Source of the DNA: Lachnospiraceae bacterium
Lineage (GTDB): Bacteria > Bacillota > Clostridia > Lachnospirales > Lachnospiraceae
Length of the DNA stretch: 64,000 nucleotides
Reading direction: 5' to 3'
Assembly (NCBI GenBank): GCA_015057115.1
Contig: SVEZ01000009.1
Location: 53,521 to 117,520, forward strand
Made by a program: the position numbers and the translations under genes
Shown here: piece by piece, positions 45,390-54,021 of the stretch
How the letters are laid out: every line of letters starts with the position of its first letter
Position numbering within the stretch: the first letter of the stretch is position 1
The notes under the pieces: model-generated
Databases searched by the model: none
The model's input: the letters and a program-made list of their open reading frames with translations, nothing else
Told to the model about the DNA's origin: nothing

Positions 45390-48197
45390 ATGGCATTTGA
45401 TATGGAAAAGTACAACCAGTGGCCGGCGAATCACAAGAAGGATAACCCGCCGAATCCGAAGATTGTTGCCCTGGGTAAGAAAATCACTGACGTAGCGGGA
45501 CACATGCTGCACGGTGTAAAGGTTGAGGACCCGGAGTACTGGGGACTTGCCGAAATTATTTCTGAGGAGCAGGCGGACATTGCTCTGAAAATGAAAAAGA
45601 GAACACCGTACACCTTTAAGGAAATGTGTAGCTTATGCGGAATTTCCAAAGAAGGAGAGGAAGCATTTCAGAAGCAGTTGGATGAAATGAGCTATATCGG
45701 ACTTTTGGAGTATGACTATGGTTATCATTATGACCACAATGGTCGTACCCATGAGCAGACTGAGCGTCGCTATATTTTACCGATGTTCGTTCCGGGTTCT
45801 GCGGAGCTTTTCAACATGGAAGAGTTACCGGACAGAAGTAACCCACGTCTTGCAAACCATCCGGATGTGGCAGCTTTCTTTGAGCGTATGACCTATTTAC
45901 CGTTAGCAGGTGTAACCCAGATGGTTCCTCCGGGAGGAGCCGGAATCGGTATGCATGTTATTCCGGTTGAAAAAGCCATTTCCATGGAGAATACCTCCGT
46001 TGATTTAGAGCACTTATCCTATTGGTTAAAGAAATACGAAGGACACATCGGTGTTGGACGCTGCTCCTGCCGTGCTTCCCGTAAAGCCATTGGAGAAGGT
46101 GTGGCAGATGACGATTTTGGCTGGTGTATCGGTGTAGGTGATTTTGCCGATTACTGCCGTGAAACCGGAAAAGGTCACGACATTACCTACGAAGAGGCAA
46201 TGGCGATTTTACAGCGTGCCGAGGAAAACGGTTTTGTACATCAGATTACCAACATTGATGGTGAAAATAAAATTTTCGGTATTTGTAACTGTAATGTCAA
46301 CATTTGTAATGCTCTCCGTACTTCACAGTTATTCAATACACCGAACATGTCCCGTTCCGCTTATGTGGCACACGTAGATGCAGAAAAATGTGTTGCCTGC
46401 GGACGTTGTGTGGAATATTGCCCGGCAGGTGCTACCAGACTTGGACAGAAGCTTTGCTTAAAAGACGGAAGCAAGGTAAAATATCCGAAACAGGAATTAC
46501 CGGATGCAACCAAGTGGGGCGAGGATAAATGGGATCCGGATTATCGTGATAACAACCGTATTAACAGCCACAAAACCGGTACTGCACCATGTAAGACCGC
46601 TTGTCCGGCACACATTGCGGTACAGGGTTACTTAAAGATGGCTTCCCAGGGAAGATATACTGACGCTTTAGCGCTCATTAAGAAACAGAATCCATTCCCG
46701 GCAGTTTGCGGACGTATCTGTAACCGTCGTTGTGAGGATGCATGTACCAGAGGAACCATTGACCAGGCAGTTGCTATTGATGCAGTAAAGAAATTTATTG
46801 CAGAAAGAGATTTGAACGCAGAAACCCGTTATATTCCGAAAAAAGTTGTTCCTGCAAGTATCCATATGGATCACTTTGATGAGAAGATTGCCATTATCGG
46901 TGGAGGTCCGGCAGGTCTTTCTGCAGCCTTCTACTTAGCGGAAAAAGGCTACTTCCCAACTGTTTTCGAGAAAAACGAAATGGCCGGCGGTATGCTTCGT
47001 TACGGAATTCCTTCCTACAAATTAGAGAAGGATGTTATCGAGGCAGAAATCGATGTTATGCGTGAAATGGGTGTTGAAATCAAGACCGGCGTAGAAGTTG
47101 GAAAAGATATTACGTTAGATGAACTTCGTAAACAGGGCTACAAGGCATTTTACATTGCCATCGGATGTAGCGCAGGACGTCGTCCGGGCATCCCGGGGGA
47201 TGATGCGGAAGGCACCTTTACTGCAATTGATTACTTACACGATGCCAATACCGGAAAGACACACTACGAAGGAAAAGTAGTTGTTGTGGGTGGTGGTAAC
47301 GTTGCTATCGATGCTTCCCGTGTATCTGCAAGAAGCGGGGCAGCAGAAGTAACCCAGCTTTGTCTGGAATCCGAAAAAGAAATGCCCGCAAGTGATGAAG
47401 AAATTCGCGAGGCAGGAGAAGATGGTGTAACCATTAAGTGCGGATGGGGACCGAAGGAAGTTCTTACCAAGGACGGCAAGGTGACCGGAATCGTATTTAA
47501 GAAATGTCTCTCTGTGAAGAATGCGGAAGGACGTTTCGCTCCGACCTATGATGAGAACGAAACCATCACCATCGAGTGCAATCGTGTTATTTTTGCAGTT
47601 GGTCAGAGAAGCGTATGGGGCGACCTTGTAAAGAATGAAAAGGTTTCCTTCAACGGACCTGCCATTGTTGCAGACAAATTAACCTTCCAGACCGAGCAGC
47701 CGGATATCTTCGTAGGTGGAGATGTTTACACCGGACCGAAGTTCGCTATCGACGCTATTGCAGCAGGACATTATGCAGCAGAGTCCTTACACCGCTATGT
47801 ACACAACGGACATATGACCATCGGACGTAACCGTTGGGAGTTCAACGAACTTGACAAGGACAACATTCTGGTAGAAAGCTACGACAATTCCTCCCGTCAG
47901 ATTGAGGGAATGAACAAGCAGGTACCGGAGAAATCCTTTAAGGATGCACACCTTACCTTCACGGAGGAGCAGGTTCGTAAAGAGACTGCCCGCTGCTTAG
48001 GCTGTGGTGCCACCATCATTGATGAGAATAAGTGTATCGGTTGTGGTGTATGTACCACCAAGTGTGAATTTGATGCAATCACCTTACATCGTGATCATCC
48101 GGAGTGCTCCAAGATGACACCGGCAGAAGATAAGCTGAAACACATTTTGCCATACCAGATTAAGCGTGTGGGCAAGATTATTACACATAGAAAGTAA
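45390..48197 (+). CDS. Multidomain ferredoxin/FAD/NAD(P)H oxidoreductase (GltD-like core)
   Basis: A 935-residue protein, much longer than GltD (~470). Residues 1-~320 are a separate region with cysteine groups GRCSCRASRKAIGEG, DDFGWCIGV and FGICNCNVNICNA. Next is a ferredoxin domain (CVACGRCVEYCPAGATR, ~333). A GltD-type Fer4 domain follows (PCKTACPAHIAVQGYL, CGRICNRRCEDACTRG, ~400-460), then the FAD site (IIGGGPAGLSAAFYLAEKG, ~500) and the NAD(P)H site (VVVGGGNVAIDASRVSARSG, ~630). Another ferredoxin domain closes it (CLGCGA, CIGCGVCTTKCEFDAI, ~870-915). It can carry electrons from NAD(P)H through several clusters and is the obvious donor to the ATP-driven activator, possibly with bifurcation. 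Confidence 0.9.
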   Translation: MAFDMEKYNQWPANHKKDNPPNPKIVALGKKITDVAGHMLHGVKVEDPEYWGLAEIISEEQADIALKMKKRTPYTFKEMCSLCGISKEGEEAFQKQLDEMSYIGLLEYDYGYHYDHNGRTHEQTERRYILPMFVPGSAELFNMEELPDRSNPRLANHPDVAAFFERMTYLPLAGVTQMVPPGGAGIGMHVIPVEKAISMENTSVDLEHLSYWLKKYEGHIGVGRCSCRASRKAIGEGVADDDFGWCIGVGDFADYCRETGKGHDITYEEAMAILQRAEENGFVHQITNIDGENKIFGICNCNVNICNALRTSQLFNTPNMSRSAYVAHVDAEKCVACGRCVEYCPAGATRLGQKLCLKDGSKVKYPKQELPDATKWGEDKWDPDYRDNNRINSHKTGTAPCKTACPAHIAVQGYLKMASQGRYTDALALIKKQNPFPAVCGRICNRRCEDACTRGTIDQAVAIDAVKKFIAERDLNAETRYIPKKVVPASIHMDHFDEKIAIIGGGPAGLSAAFYLAEKGYFPTVFEKNEMAGGMLRYGIPSYKLEKDVIEAEIDVMREMGVEIKTGVEVGKDITLDELRKQGYKAFYIAIGCSAGRRPGIPGDDAEGTFTAIDYLHDANTGKTHYEGKVVVVGGGNVAIDASRVSARSGAAEVTQLCLESEKEMPASDEEIREAGEDGVTIKCGWGPKEVLTKDGKVTGIVFKKCLSVKNAEGRFAPTYDENETITIECNRVIFAVGQRSVWGDLVKNEKVSFNGPAIVADKLTFQTEQPDIFVGGDVYTGPKFAIDAIAAGHYAAESLHRYVHNGHMTIGRNRWEFNELDKDNILVESYDNSSRQIEGMNKQVPEKSFKDAHLTFTEEQVRKETARCLGCGATIIDENKCIGCGVCTTKCEFDAITLHRDHPECSKMTPAEDKLKHILPYQIKRVGKIITHRK

Positions 48198-48204
48198 ACA
48201 TAAT

Positions 48205-48273
48205 AATCGTCCTTCCATGCTGCCATCGCCGGAGCGCTTGCGCTCCGGCGACTGGTAGCACGGACGGACGATT
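48205..48273 (+). repeat. Long intercistronic hairpin before hypA
   Basis: Nearly the whole segment folds on itself. The outer arms AATCGTCC and GGACGATT pair, a middle section pairs with one mismatch, and a perfect 10-bp GC core (CGCCGGAGCG with CGCTCCGGCG) closes on CTTG. There is no T run, so it is not a standard terminator. It may stabilise the upstream message or reduce read-through to hypA. Confidence 0.8.
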
Positions 48274-48314
48274 ACAACGTTACGTTTTATGTTTAGAATG
48301 AAAAGGATATAGAA

Positions 48315-48659
48315 ATGCATGAGTTAGGGGTAGTATTTTACGTCGTGAAGGACGTAAAAAACGTGGCAGAGGAAAATAACGTGGAGAAAGTCAATTCCGT
48401 TACCCTCCAGATTGGCGAGGTTTCCGGTATTATTCATGATTATCTGATTGATTGCTGGAACTGGGCTAGGAAAAAGGAGCCGGTAATGGAAGAGGCTGAG
48501 ATGTTCATTGAACAGATCGACGCCGTTACCTTCTGCGAAGATTGTAAGAAAGAATACGGAACCGTGGAACATGGTAAAACCTGCCCCCATTGCGGCAGTG
48601 AAAATACCTACCTGGTTCGGGGAAATGAGTTCCTAATCAAAGAGATTGAAGTCGTTTAA
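48315..48659 (+). CDS. hypA: HypA-like nickel metallochaperone
   Basis: A 114-residue protein that begins with Met-His-Glu, the nickel-binding N-terminus of HypA, where the His2 side chain and main-chain nitrogens bind nickel. The zinc site is present as VTFCEDCKKEYGTV and TCPHCGSENTYLV. HypA partners HypB, encoded at the other end of this cluster. It lies 117 bases after the large oxidoreductase, beyond the hairpin, and is followed by a terminator, so it is the last gene of the unit. Confidence 0.92.
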   Translation: MHELGVVFYVVKDVKNVAEENNVEKVNSVTLQIGEVSGIIHDYLIDCWNWARKKEPVMEEAEMFIEQIDAVTFCEDCKKEYGTVEHGKTCPHCGSENTYLVRGNEFLIKEIEVV

Positions 48660-48666
48660 CAAATTA

Positions 48667-48708
48667 GGGGGCTGTCGCACTAAATAATTAGTGCGAGGTC
48701 CCTTTTTA
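48667..48708 (+). terminator. Terminator closing the nickel/double-cubane cluster
   Basis: TCGCACTAA at 48675 pairs with TTAGTGCGA at 48688, extended by GGG/CCC pairing and followed by TTTTT. It starts 8 bases after the hypA stop. Confidence 0.85.
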
Positions 48709-48860
48709 TCCGGCTCGTAAATTTTCATAGTCGTTTAATGGAGTCTTCGACATAGAAGGTGTGCCGGCAACGACTGAGGGGGTGAAATCATAGCAGCATA
48801 CTAATAGGTTATACATAAATGCCTCGTATGAATAGAAAATACCATCTGTAACATCCAAAA

Positions 48861-49115
48861 TTAGCCTGGTGAGTAGAAAAAGAAACCAGGCTAACAAAAA
48901 CGGATAGCCTGTGGAGGAGAAATGCTTACGAGGCAAACAAGCACCATTGCTTGAGAGCAAAATTGTGTCCTGAGGCTAACAGAAATGATAGCCCACGGAG
49001 CAAAATTTATTGTGAGGCTATGTGAACGTTTGGAAAAACAATAGCCTGGGGAGAAGAAATCCTCATGGGGCTAACGGATAGCGTTTGACCGGCAGGGAAC
49101 CAGGTCAAACGCTAT
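48861..49115. repeat. Array of degenerate TAGCCT...AGGCTA hairpin units
   Basis: Five or six loosely related inverted-repeat units follow one another. The first is perfect over 10 bp (TTAGCCTGGT at 48861, ACCAGGCTAA at 48885). Later units begin TAGCCT or TAGCCC at about 48905, 48989 and 49042 and end near GAGGCTA or GGGGCTA. The last pairs ATAGCGTTTGACC (49078) with GGTCAAACGCTAT (49103) over 13 bp. The rest of the 48709-49249 gap holds no convincing gene; a stop-to-stop minus-strand frame ending at 49112 looks like a gene scrap. Confidence 0.55.
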
Positions 49116-49249
49116 TCATCCATCTTTTCCGGGTCAAAGTCCCGCAGGGTCAGGCGCAATGCTGCAAAAGTCAGAGCCTGTTTCTGACTGGACTGGGGAA
49201 GGGGCCGTAAATAAGGCAGCAGGACAGAACTAATCGAAGATTCAGCCCC

Positions 49250-50155
49250 TTAGGTTTGAGAGGCTGTTGCACAGACTTTTATCGTTATGGTTTTCGTAAC
49301 TGCATTATAATAGGCGTTGCCGGAATCTTTTACTTTAATCTTATAGATGCCGACTTTTGTTCCTTTCTTTACAGTAACAATTCCTGTTGAGGTAATCTTG
49401 AATACTTTTTTGGATTTCGTATTCGCTGCCTTATAGGTTATCTTGCCGATAGAATTTTTGACCGTAATCTTGAACCTCTTCGTTTGTTTCTTTAATGCGG
49501 ATGCTTTGAAGGATTTCGCTTTTGGAGTGACAGTGAAGGTATTCTTCTCTATAGCAAAAAGATTCTCTAAGGTATCATAGGTATCGTAGTAGAGGTCATA
49601 TAAACCAAGACATACATCCATCCCGATATTGGTGGAGAAAGCCTTAGCCGCAACTGTTTCCCAAGAACCGTATTTATCATACAAAGATTCTGGAGTAGGA
49701 CCGTTTTCATTGCCGTATTTAGCCAGATTGCTTTGTTTTGTCTGATCGAGCGTGCCCGCGTCGGCGGCCTCTTCAAGGCGGATTTCATTTCGCTTTTCTG
49801 AAAGTTTTCTAGCAATATTCTCTATGGAGGCTCCACGTTTTTTCATGGATTGTAAAATAGACATTAGTTCTGTTTCCACGCGTTGATGATAGTCCATACG
49901 CTCCTTTTTGGCCTGTTCAACGAGCACACTGTTAGTCCAGTCATTCTGAGCAAACGCTCCTAGCCTAGTGGATGCTGGATTAGGAGAAAATCCATACACT
50001 GCGCCAGGGTCTTCGATTACATCTTCCGTAACTCTCGTATCATCCAATGGATTGTGTGTGTAAGTAAACTCAGCTGCATGTACATGGATACAAAATGACA
50101 ATACAAGCAGTATACTTACAGCGAATGAAATGAATTTTTTGGTATGCGTTCTCAT
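49250..50155 (-). CDS. Secreted protein with C-terminal Ig-like (BIG2-type) domain
   Basis: A 301-residue exported protein. The signal peptide is HTKKFISFAVSILLVLSFCI, cleaved near HVHA. The middle region is helical and charged (KKERMDYHQRVETELMSILQ, ENIARKLSEKRNEIRLEEAA). The last ~85 residues are Lys-rich beta strands (KRFKITVKNSIGKITYKAAN, STGIVTVKKGTKVGIYKIKV) typical of clostridial Ig-like surface modules. ATG 50155 has AGGAGG 9 bases upstream; an extended TGCTATAAT -10 lies at 50190-50195 on the minus strand. No enzymatic motif was found. Confidence 0.75.
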   Translation of the reverse strand: MRTHTKKFISFAVSILLVLSFCIHVHAAEFTYTHNPLDDTRVTEDVIEDPGAVYGFSPNPASTRLGAFAQNDWTNSVLVEQAKKERMDYHQRVETELMSILQSMKKRGASIENIARKLSEKRNEIRLEEAADAGTLDQTKQSNLAKYGNENGPTPESLYDKYGSWETVAAKAFSTNIGMDVCLGLYDLYYDTYDTLENLFAIEKNTFTVTPKAKSFKASALKKQTKRFKITVKNSIGKITYKAANTKSKKVFKITSTGIVTVKKGTKVGIYKIKVKDSGNAYYNAVTKTITIKVCATASQT

Positions 50156-50426
50156 TGCGATACACCTCCTATAATACTTTCTTGCAAGCATTATAGCATA
50201 TTTTTGGGATTTCTTATGCAAAAAGTTGTGAAATAAGTAGGAATAGGTTTCTTGACAAGAAGCTTTGGGCGAATTTAATTTTTCCGGTGATTAGTTTTGG
50301 AGCGTTTGCTTTCGTGGTTTCGGTAGTTTATGCTCATAGGGTATATGTACAAGAAATTGGTTCATAGACTTGATAAATTTGAGAAAAGATTTGCAGGTTT
50401 ACCGTTTTTAATTATCTCATATTACA

Positions 50427-50547
50427 TTTTAATTTAGTCAAGTGTTTTGTAAATGACCAAATTAAAAAGCTTGACGACTGTATTAAACTGGAGTACAATT
50501 AAGAAGTGTTAATTATGTCATGTGAACGATATATGACTAAGTTAAAA
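50427..50547 (+). promoter_or_regulatory. Promoter of the restriction locus flanked by three operator-like repeats
   Basis: A promoter (TTGACG at 50471, TACAAT at 50494, 17-base spacer) is flanked by a 14-bp motif TGACYAARTTAAAA. One copy is inverted at 50427-50440, one direct at 50454-50467 and one direct at 50534-50547, just before the fic start. The first two form an inverted repeat with 13 bases between. The positions around the promoter suggest a repressor; the winged helix at the end of the Fic protein is a candidate. Confidence 0.6.
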
Positions 50548-50565
50548 GTTGAATGAGGTAATTGA

Positions 50566-51615
50566 ATGAGAAATTATAATTACAGAGATAAATGGCAAAA
50601 GCTGTTGACTCCGGAAATTGTAAAGAAGCTAACTCTAATTAGTGAATACAAAGGTGAGCAAAGACTTTTTATTGAAACTCACAAAGATGAGTTAAAAGAA
50701 CTTGTTGAGATTGCTAAGATTCAGAGTACAGAGGCTTCTAATAGAATAGAGGGTATTTTTACAGTAGATGATCGATTGAAGAATCTGGTTCAAGAGAAAA
50801 CAACTCCGCGAAACAGGGATGAATCTGAGATTGCTGGATATCGTGATGTGTTAAATACAATCCATGAGAACTACGATTATATACCGATAAATGCAAATTA
50901 CTTTCTTCAATTACATCGTGACTTATATAAGTTTGTTGGTAACGTTGATGGCGGCGTATTTAAGACTGGAGATAATATCATCCAGGAAGAAGATGATAAG
51001 GGGAATAAGAAAGTACGATTTCGTCCTGTTCCTGCATGGGAGACAGCAGAGTCTATAGATGCACTTTGTGAAGCGTTCCGAGATGCAAAAGGTGAAGTGG
51101 ATCCTTTGATTTTAAATGCTATGTTTATCCTGGATTTTTTGTGTATCCATCCATTTAATGATGGAAATGGACGCATGAGCAGATTGTTGACACTTTTGCT
51201 TCTGTATCAGTCTGATTATATTGTTGGAAAGTATATCAGTATAGAGAAGATTATAGAAGAGTCTAAAGAAACGTACTACGAAGTTCTTCAGGATAGTTCA
51301 TTAAACTGGCATGAAAATGAGAATGATTATAAGCCGTTTGTTAACTATATGCTTGGAGTTATAGTAAATGCTTATAAAGAGTTCGAGTCCAGAGTAGAGC
51401 TTGTTACAAATCCGAATCTGTCAAAGTCGGATCGGATTCGTGAGATTATAAAAAATCACATCGGAACGATTACAAAGTCAGAACTTTTGGAAATGAATCC
51501 TGATATAAGTGATACAACGGTTCAGAGAACACTGGCAGAACTTCTAAAGAATAATGAAATTAAGAAAATCGGCGGAGGCCGTTATACGAAATACACATGG
51601 AATGTGGAGGATTAA
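50566..51615 (+). CDS. Fic-domain protein with C-terminal winged helix
   Basis: A 349-residue putative AMP-transferase. The Fic motif is complete (HPFNDGNGRMSRLLTLLLL, near residue 200). An N-terminal inhibitory helix is visible in EASNRIEGIF, matching the (S/T)xxxE(G/N) signature of self-inhibited class II Fic proteins. The last ~60 residues form a winged helix (LLEMNPDISDTTVQRTLAEL, then GGRYTKYTW). It is the first gene of the type I restriction locus, 3 bases from hsdM, an association seen in many genomes. Its target and its role in restriction are unknown. Confidence 0.93.
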   Translation: MRNYNYRDKWQKLLTPEIVKKLTLISEYKGEQRLFIETHKDELKELVEIAKIQSTEASNRIEGIFTVDDRLKNLVQEKTTPRNRDESEIAGYRDVLNTIHENYDYIPINANYFLQLHRDLYKFVGNVDGGVFKTGDNIIQEEDDKGNKKVRFRPVPAWETAESIDALCEAFRDAKGEVDPLILNAMFILDFLCIHPFNDGNGRMSRLLTLLLLYQSDYIVGKYISIEKIIEESKETYYEVLQDSSLNWHENENDYKPFVNYMLGVIVNAYKEFESRVELVTNPNLSKSDRIREIIKNHIGTITKSELLEMNPDISDTTVQRTLAELLKNNEIKKIGGGRYTKYTWNVED

Positions 51616-51618
51616 TAA

Positions 51619-53121
51619 ATGATTACGGGTGAATTAAAGAATAAAATCGATGGACTTTGGGATGTGTTTGCTGCAGGTGGTTTGGTAAACCCATTAGAAG
51701 TAATCGAGCAGATTACATATCTTATGTTTATCAGGGATTTAGATGATGTAGATAATAAGCGTGAAAAAGAAAGTGCAATGCTTGGACTTTCTTATCACAG
51801 CATCTTTGAAGGTGAAGTAAAGATTGGAGATCGCTCTATTGAAGGAACACAGCTTAAGTGGTCAGTGTTTCATGACTTTCCGGCAGGAAGAATGTATACG
51901 GTTATGCAGGAATGGGTTTTTCCATTTATTAAAGGACTCCATAGTGATAAGAATAGTGCATATTCTAAGTATATGGATGATGCAATTTTTAAACTTCCAA
52001 CACCACTTCTCTTATCAAAGGTAGTAGATTCTTTGGATGAGATTTATGAAATTATGAACTCCACACAGTCATCTGATGTACGTGGTGATGTATATGAGTA
52101 TTTGCTTAATAAGATTGCATCTGCCGGAAGAAATGGTCAGTTTAGAACCCCTCGTCACATTATCCGTATGATGGTTGAGATGGTAGATCCAAAGGCAGAT
52201 GATGTGATCTGTGATCCCGCTTGTGGTACTTCGGGATTCCTTGTTTCAGCTGCGGAATATTTAAAGGAAACAAAGAAAGAAGAAATCTTCTTTGATAAAG
52301 ATAAAAAAGAACATTATATGAATTCCATGTTTAATGGCTTTGATATGGATCGAACTATGCTTCGTATCGGTGCTATGAACATGATGACACATGGAATTGA
52401 TAATCCGTTTATCGAGTATCGTGATAGTTTGTCAGATCAGAATGCAGATCATGACAAGTATTCATTGATTCTTGCAAATCCACCTTTTAAAGGTAGTTTG
52501 GATGCAGATGCTGTTTCCGGAGATTTGCTTAAGGTATGTAAGACAAAAAAGACAGAGCTTTTATTCTTGACGCTCTTCCTTCGTATGTTAAAAGTTGGTG
52601 GAAGGTGTGCATGTATCGTTCCGGATGGTGTCCTTTTTGGTTCATCCAAAGCGCATAAGGATATACGTAAGCAGATAGTTGAAGAGAACCGATTAGAGGC
52701 CGTGATTTCTATGCCTTCCGGTGTGTTCAAACCATATGCCGGAGTATCTACTGCAATTCTTATCTTTACAAAAACAGGTCATGGTGGAACTGATAATGTA
52801 TGGTTTTATAATATGACTGCTGATGGTTACAGCTTGGATGATAAACGTACACCGGTTAGTGAGAATGATATTCCGGATATTATTGAACGCTTCAAGAACC
52901 TGAATAAGGAAGCAGATAGAAAGCGTACGGATAAGTCGTTTATGGTTCCGAAGCAGGATATCGTAGATAACGATTACGATCTTTCGATTAACAAATACAA
53001 AGAAGTAGAATATCAGAAGGTTGAGTATCCTCCAACATCTGAAATCATGGCGAATATTCGTGAGATTGAGATGGAAATTGGCAAAGAAATGGATGAGCTG
53101 GAGAAAATGCTGAATATCTAA
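51619..53121 (+). CDS. hsdM: Type I restriction-modification DNA methyltransferase subunit
   Basis: A 500-residue N6-adenine methyltransferase. The N-terminal helical domain (about 1-140) is followed by SAM motif I DPACGTSGFLVSAAEYL (near 199) and catalytic motif IV NPPF in LILANPPFKGS (near 287). MRIGAMNMMTHG-like residues (LRIGAMNMMTHGID) lie between them. Length and order fit HsdM. It needs HsdS for sequence recognition, and two hsdS genes lie downstream. The BRO-N gene begins 15 bases later. Confidence 0.96.
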   Translation: MITGELKNKIDGLWDVFAAGGLVNPLEVIEQITYLMFIRDLDDVDNKREKESAMLGLSYHSIFEGEVKIGDRSIEGTQLKWSVFHDFPAGRMYTVMQEWVFPFIKGLHSDKNSAYSKYMDDAIFKLPTPLLLSKVVDSLDEIYEIMNSTQSSDVRGDVYEYLLNKIASAGRNGQFRTPRHIIRMMVEMVDPKADDVICDPACGTSGFLVSAAEYLKETKKEEIFFDKDKKEHYMNSMFNGFDMDRTMLRIGAMNMMTHGIDNPFIEYRDSLSDQNADHDKYSLILANPPFKGSLDADAVSGDLLKVCKTKKTELLFLTLFLRMLKVGGRCACIVPDGVLFGSSKAHKDIRKQIVEENRLEAVISMPSGVFKPYAGVSTAILIFTKTGHGGTDNVWFYNMTADGYSLDDKRTPVSENDIPDIIERFKNLNKEADRKRTDKSFMVPKQDIVDNDYDLSINKYKEVEYQKVEYPPTSEIMANIREIEMEIGKEMDELEKMLNI

Positions 53122-53136
53122 AATGGAGGAATGTAC

Positions 53137-54006
53137 ATGGCCGATAAGATTCAATTATACGAGGATCAGCCTATTCGGACAGCGTGGGTTGAAGACGAAG
53201 AAGAATGGTATTTTTCGATTGTGGATGTGGTTGGGGCGTTAACAGAACAAACTGATTACCAAAAGGCAAGAAAATACTGGAATAAACTAAAACAGAGACT
53301 TTCTGAAGAGGGAAGTCAACTGGTGACAAATTGTCACCAGTTGAAAATGACGGCGCAGGATGGTAAGAAAAGACTTACTGATGTAGCTAATACAGAGCAA
53401 CTCCTGCGTTTGATTCAGTCAATTCCTTCAAAAAAAGCGGAACCTTTTAAAATGTGGCTAGCTCAGGTAGGACGCGAACGAATTGAGGAAACGATTGACC
53501 CGGAATTAACGATTGATAGAGCTTTGGAAACATATGCAAAACTAGGTTATGATGCAGATTGGATCAATCAGAGATTACAAACGATTCGAGCACGAAAAGA
53601 ATTGACAGATCAGTGGAAATCTCATGGCGTTGAGCAAGGAAAAGAGTTTGCGATTCTTACAGATGAGGTCACAAGAGCGTGGTCTGGTATGTCGACGAGA
53701 CAGTATAAGAATCTGAAAGGTCTCAAAAAAGAGAATTTGCGGGATAACATGAGTACGCTGGAGTTGGCGTTAAATATGTTAGCTGAGGCAACAACTACAG
53801 AGCTCACAAAAGCTTCGAATCCAATTGGTTTAAGCGAGAATCGGAAGGTGGCGCAAGAAGGTGGAACGATTGCCGGCAATGCCAGAAAAGAGATTGAAGA
53901 ACGAACAGGTCAGCCGGTGATTACTTCTCAGAATGCAAAACAACTTCAGAATCTGGTGACGGGATTAATTGAAGGTGTAGTGGTTGAAGAGGACGATAAA
54001 GAATGA
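53137..54006 (+). CDS. BRO-N domain protein, DinD-like
   Basis: A 289-residue protein. The N-terminal ~110 residues form a BRO-N domain (IRTAWVEDEEEWYFSIVDVV, DVANTEQLLRLIQSIPSKKA, EPFKMWLAQVG). The rest is helical and charged, as in DNA-damage-inducible protein D-like proteins. BRO-N proteins bind DNA and are common in phages and mobile islands. I start at ATG 53137 with GGAGGA 6 bases upstream; the in-frame ATG at 53131 abuts that site. It lies between hsdM and hsdS, so it travels with the restriction system. The function is unknown. Confidence 0.85.
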   Translation: MADKIQLYEDQPIRTAWVEDEEEWYFSIVDVVGALTEQTDYQKARKYWNKLKQRLSEEGSQLVTNCHQLKMTAQDGKKRLTDVANTEQLLRLIQSIPSKKAEPFKMWLAQVGRERIEETIDPELTIDRALETYAKLGYDADWINQRLQTIRARKELTDQWKSHGVEQGKEFAILTDEVTRAWSGMSTRQYKNLKGLKKENLRDNMSTLELALNMLAEATTTELTKASNPIGLSENRKVAQEGGTIAGNARKEIEERTGQPVITSQNAKQLQNLVTGLIEGVVVEEDDKE

Positions 54007-54021
54007 AAGGATAATCTCAGC

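Noticed and set aside
48861..49115. CRISPR array
   Set aside because: The hairpin units differ in length and sequence, spacers are irregular and no cas gene is nearby.
50277..50368. Short membrane-like frame (FPVISFGAFAFVVSVVYAHR) upstream of the restriction locus
   Set aside because: It has no start codon with a ribosome binding site and is under 40 codons; at most a gene remnant.
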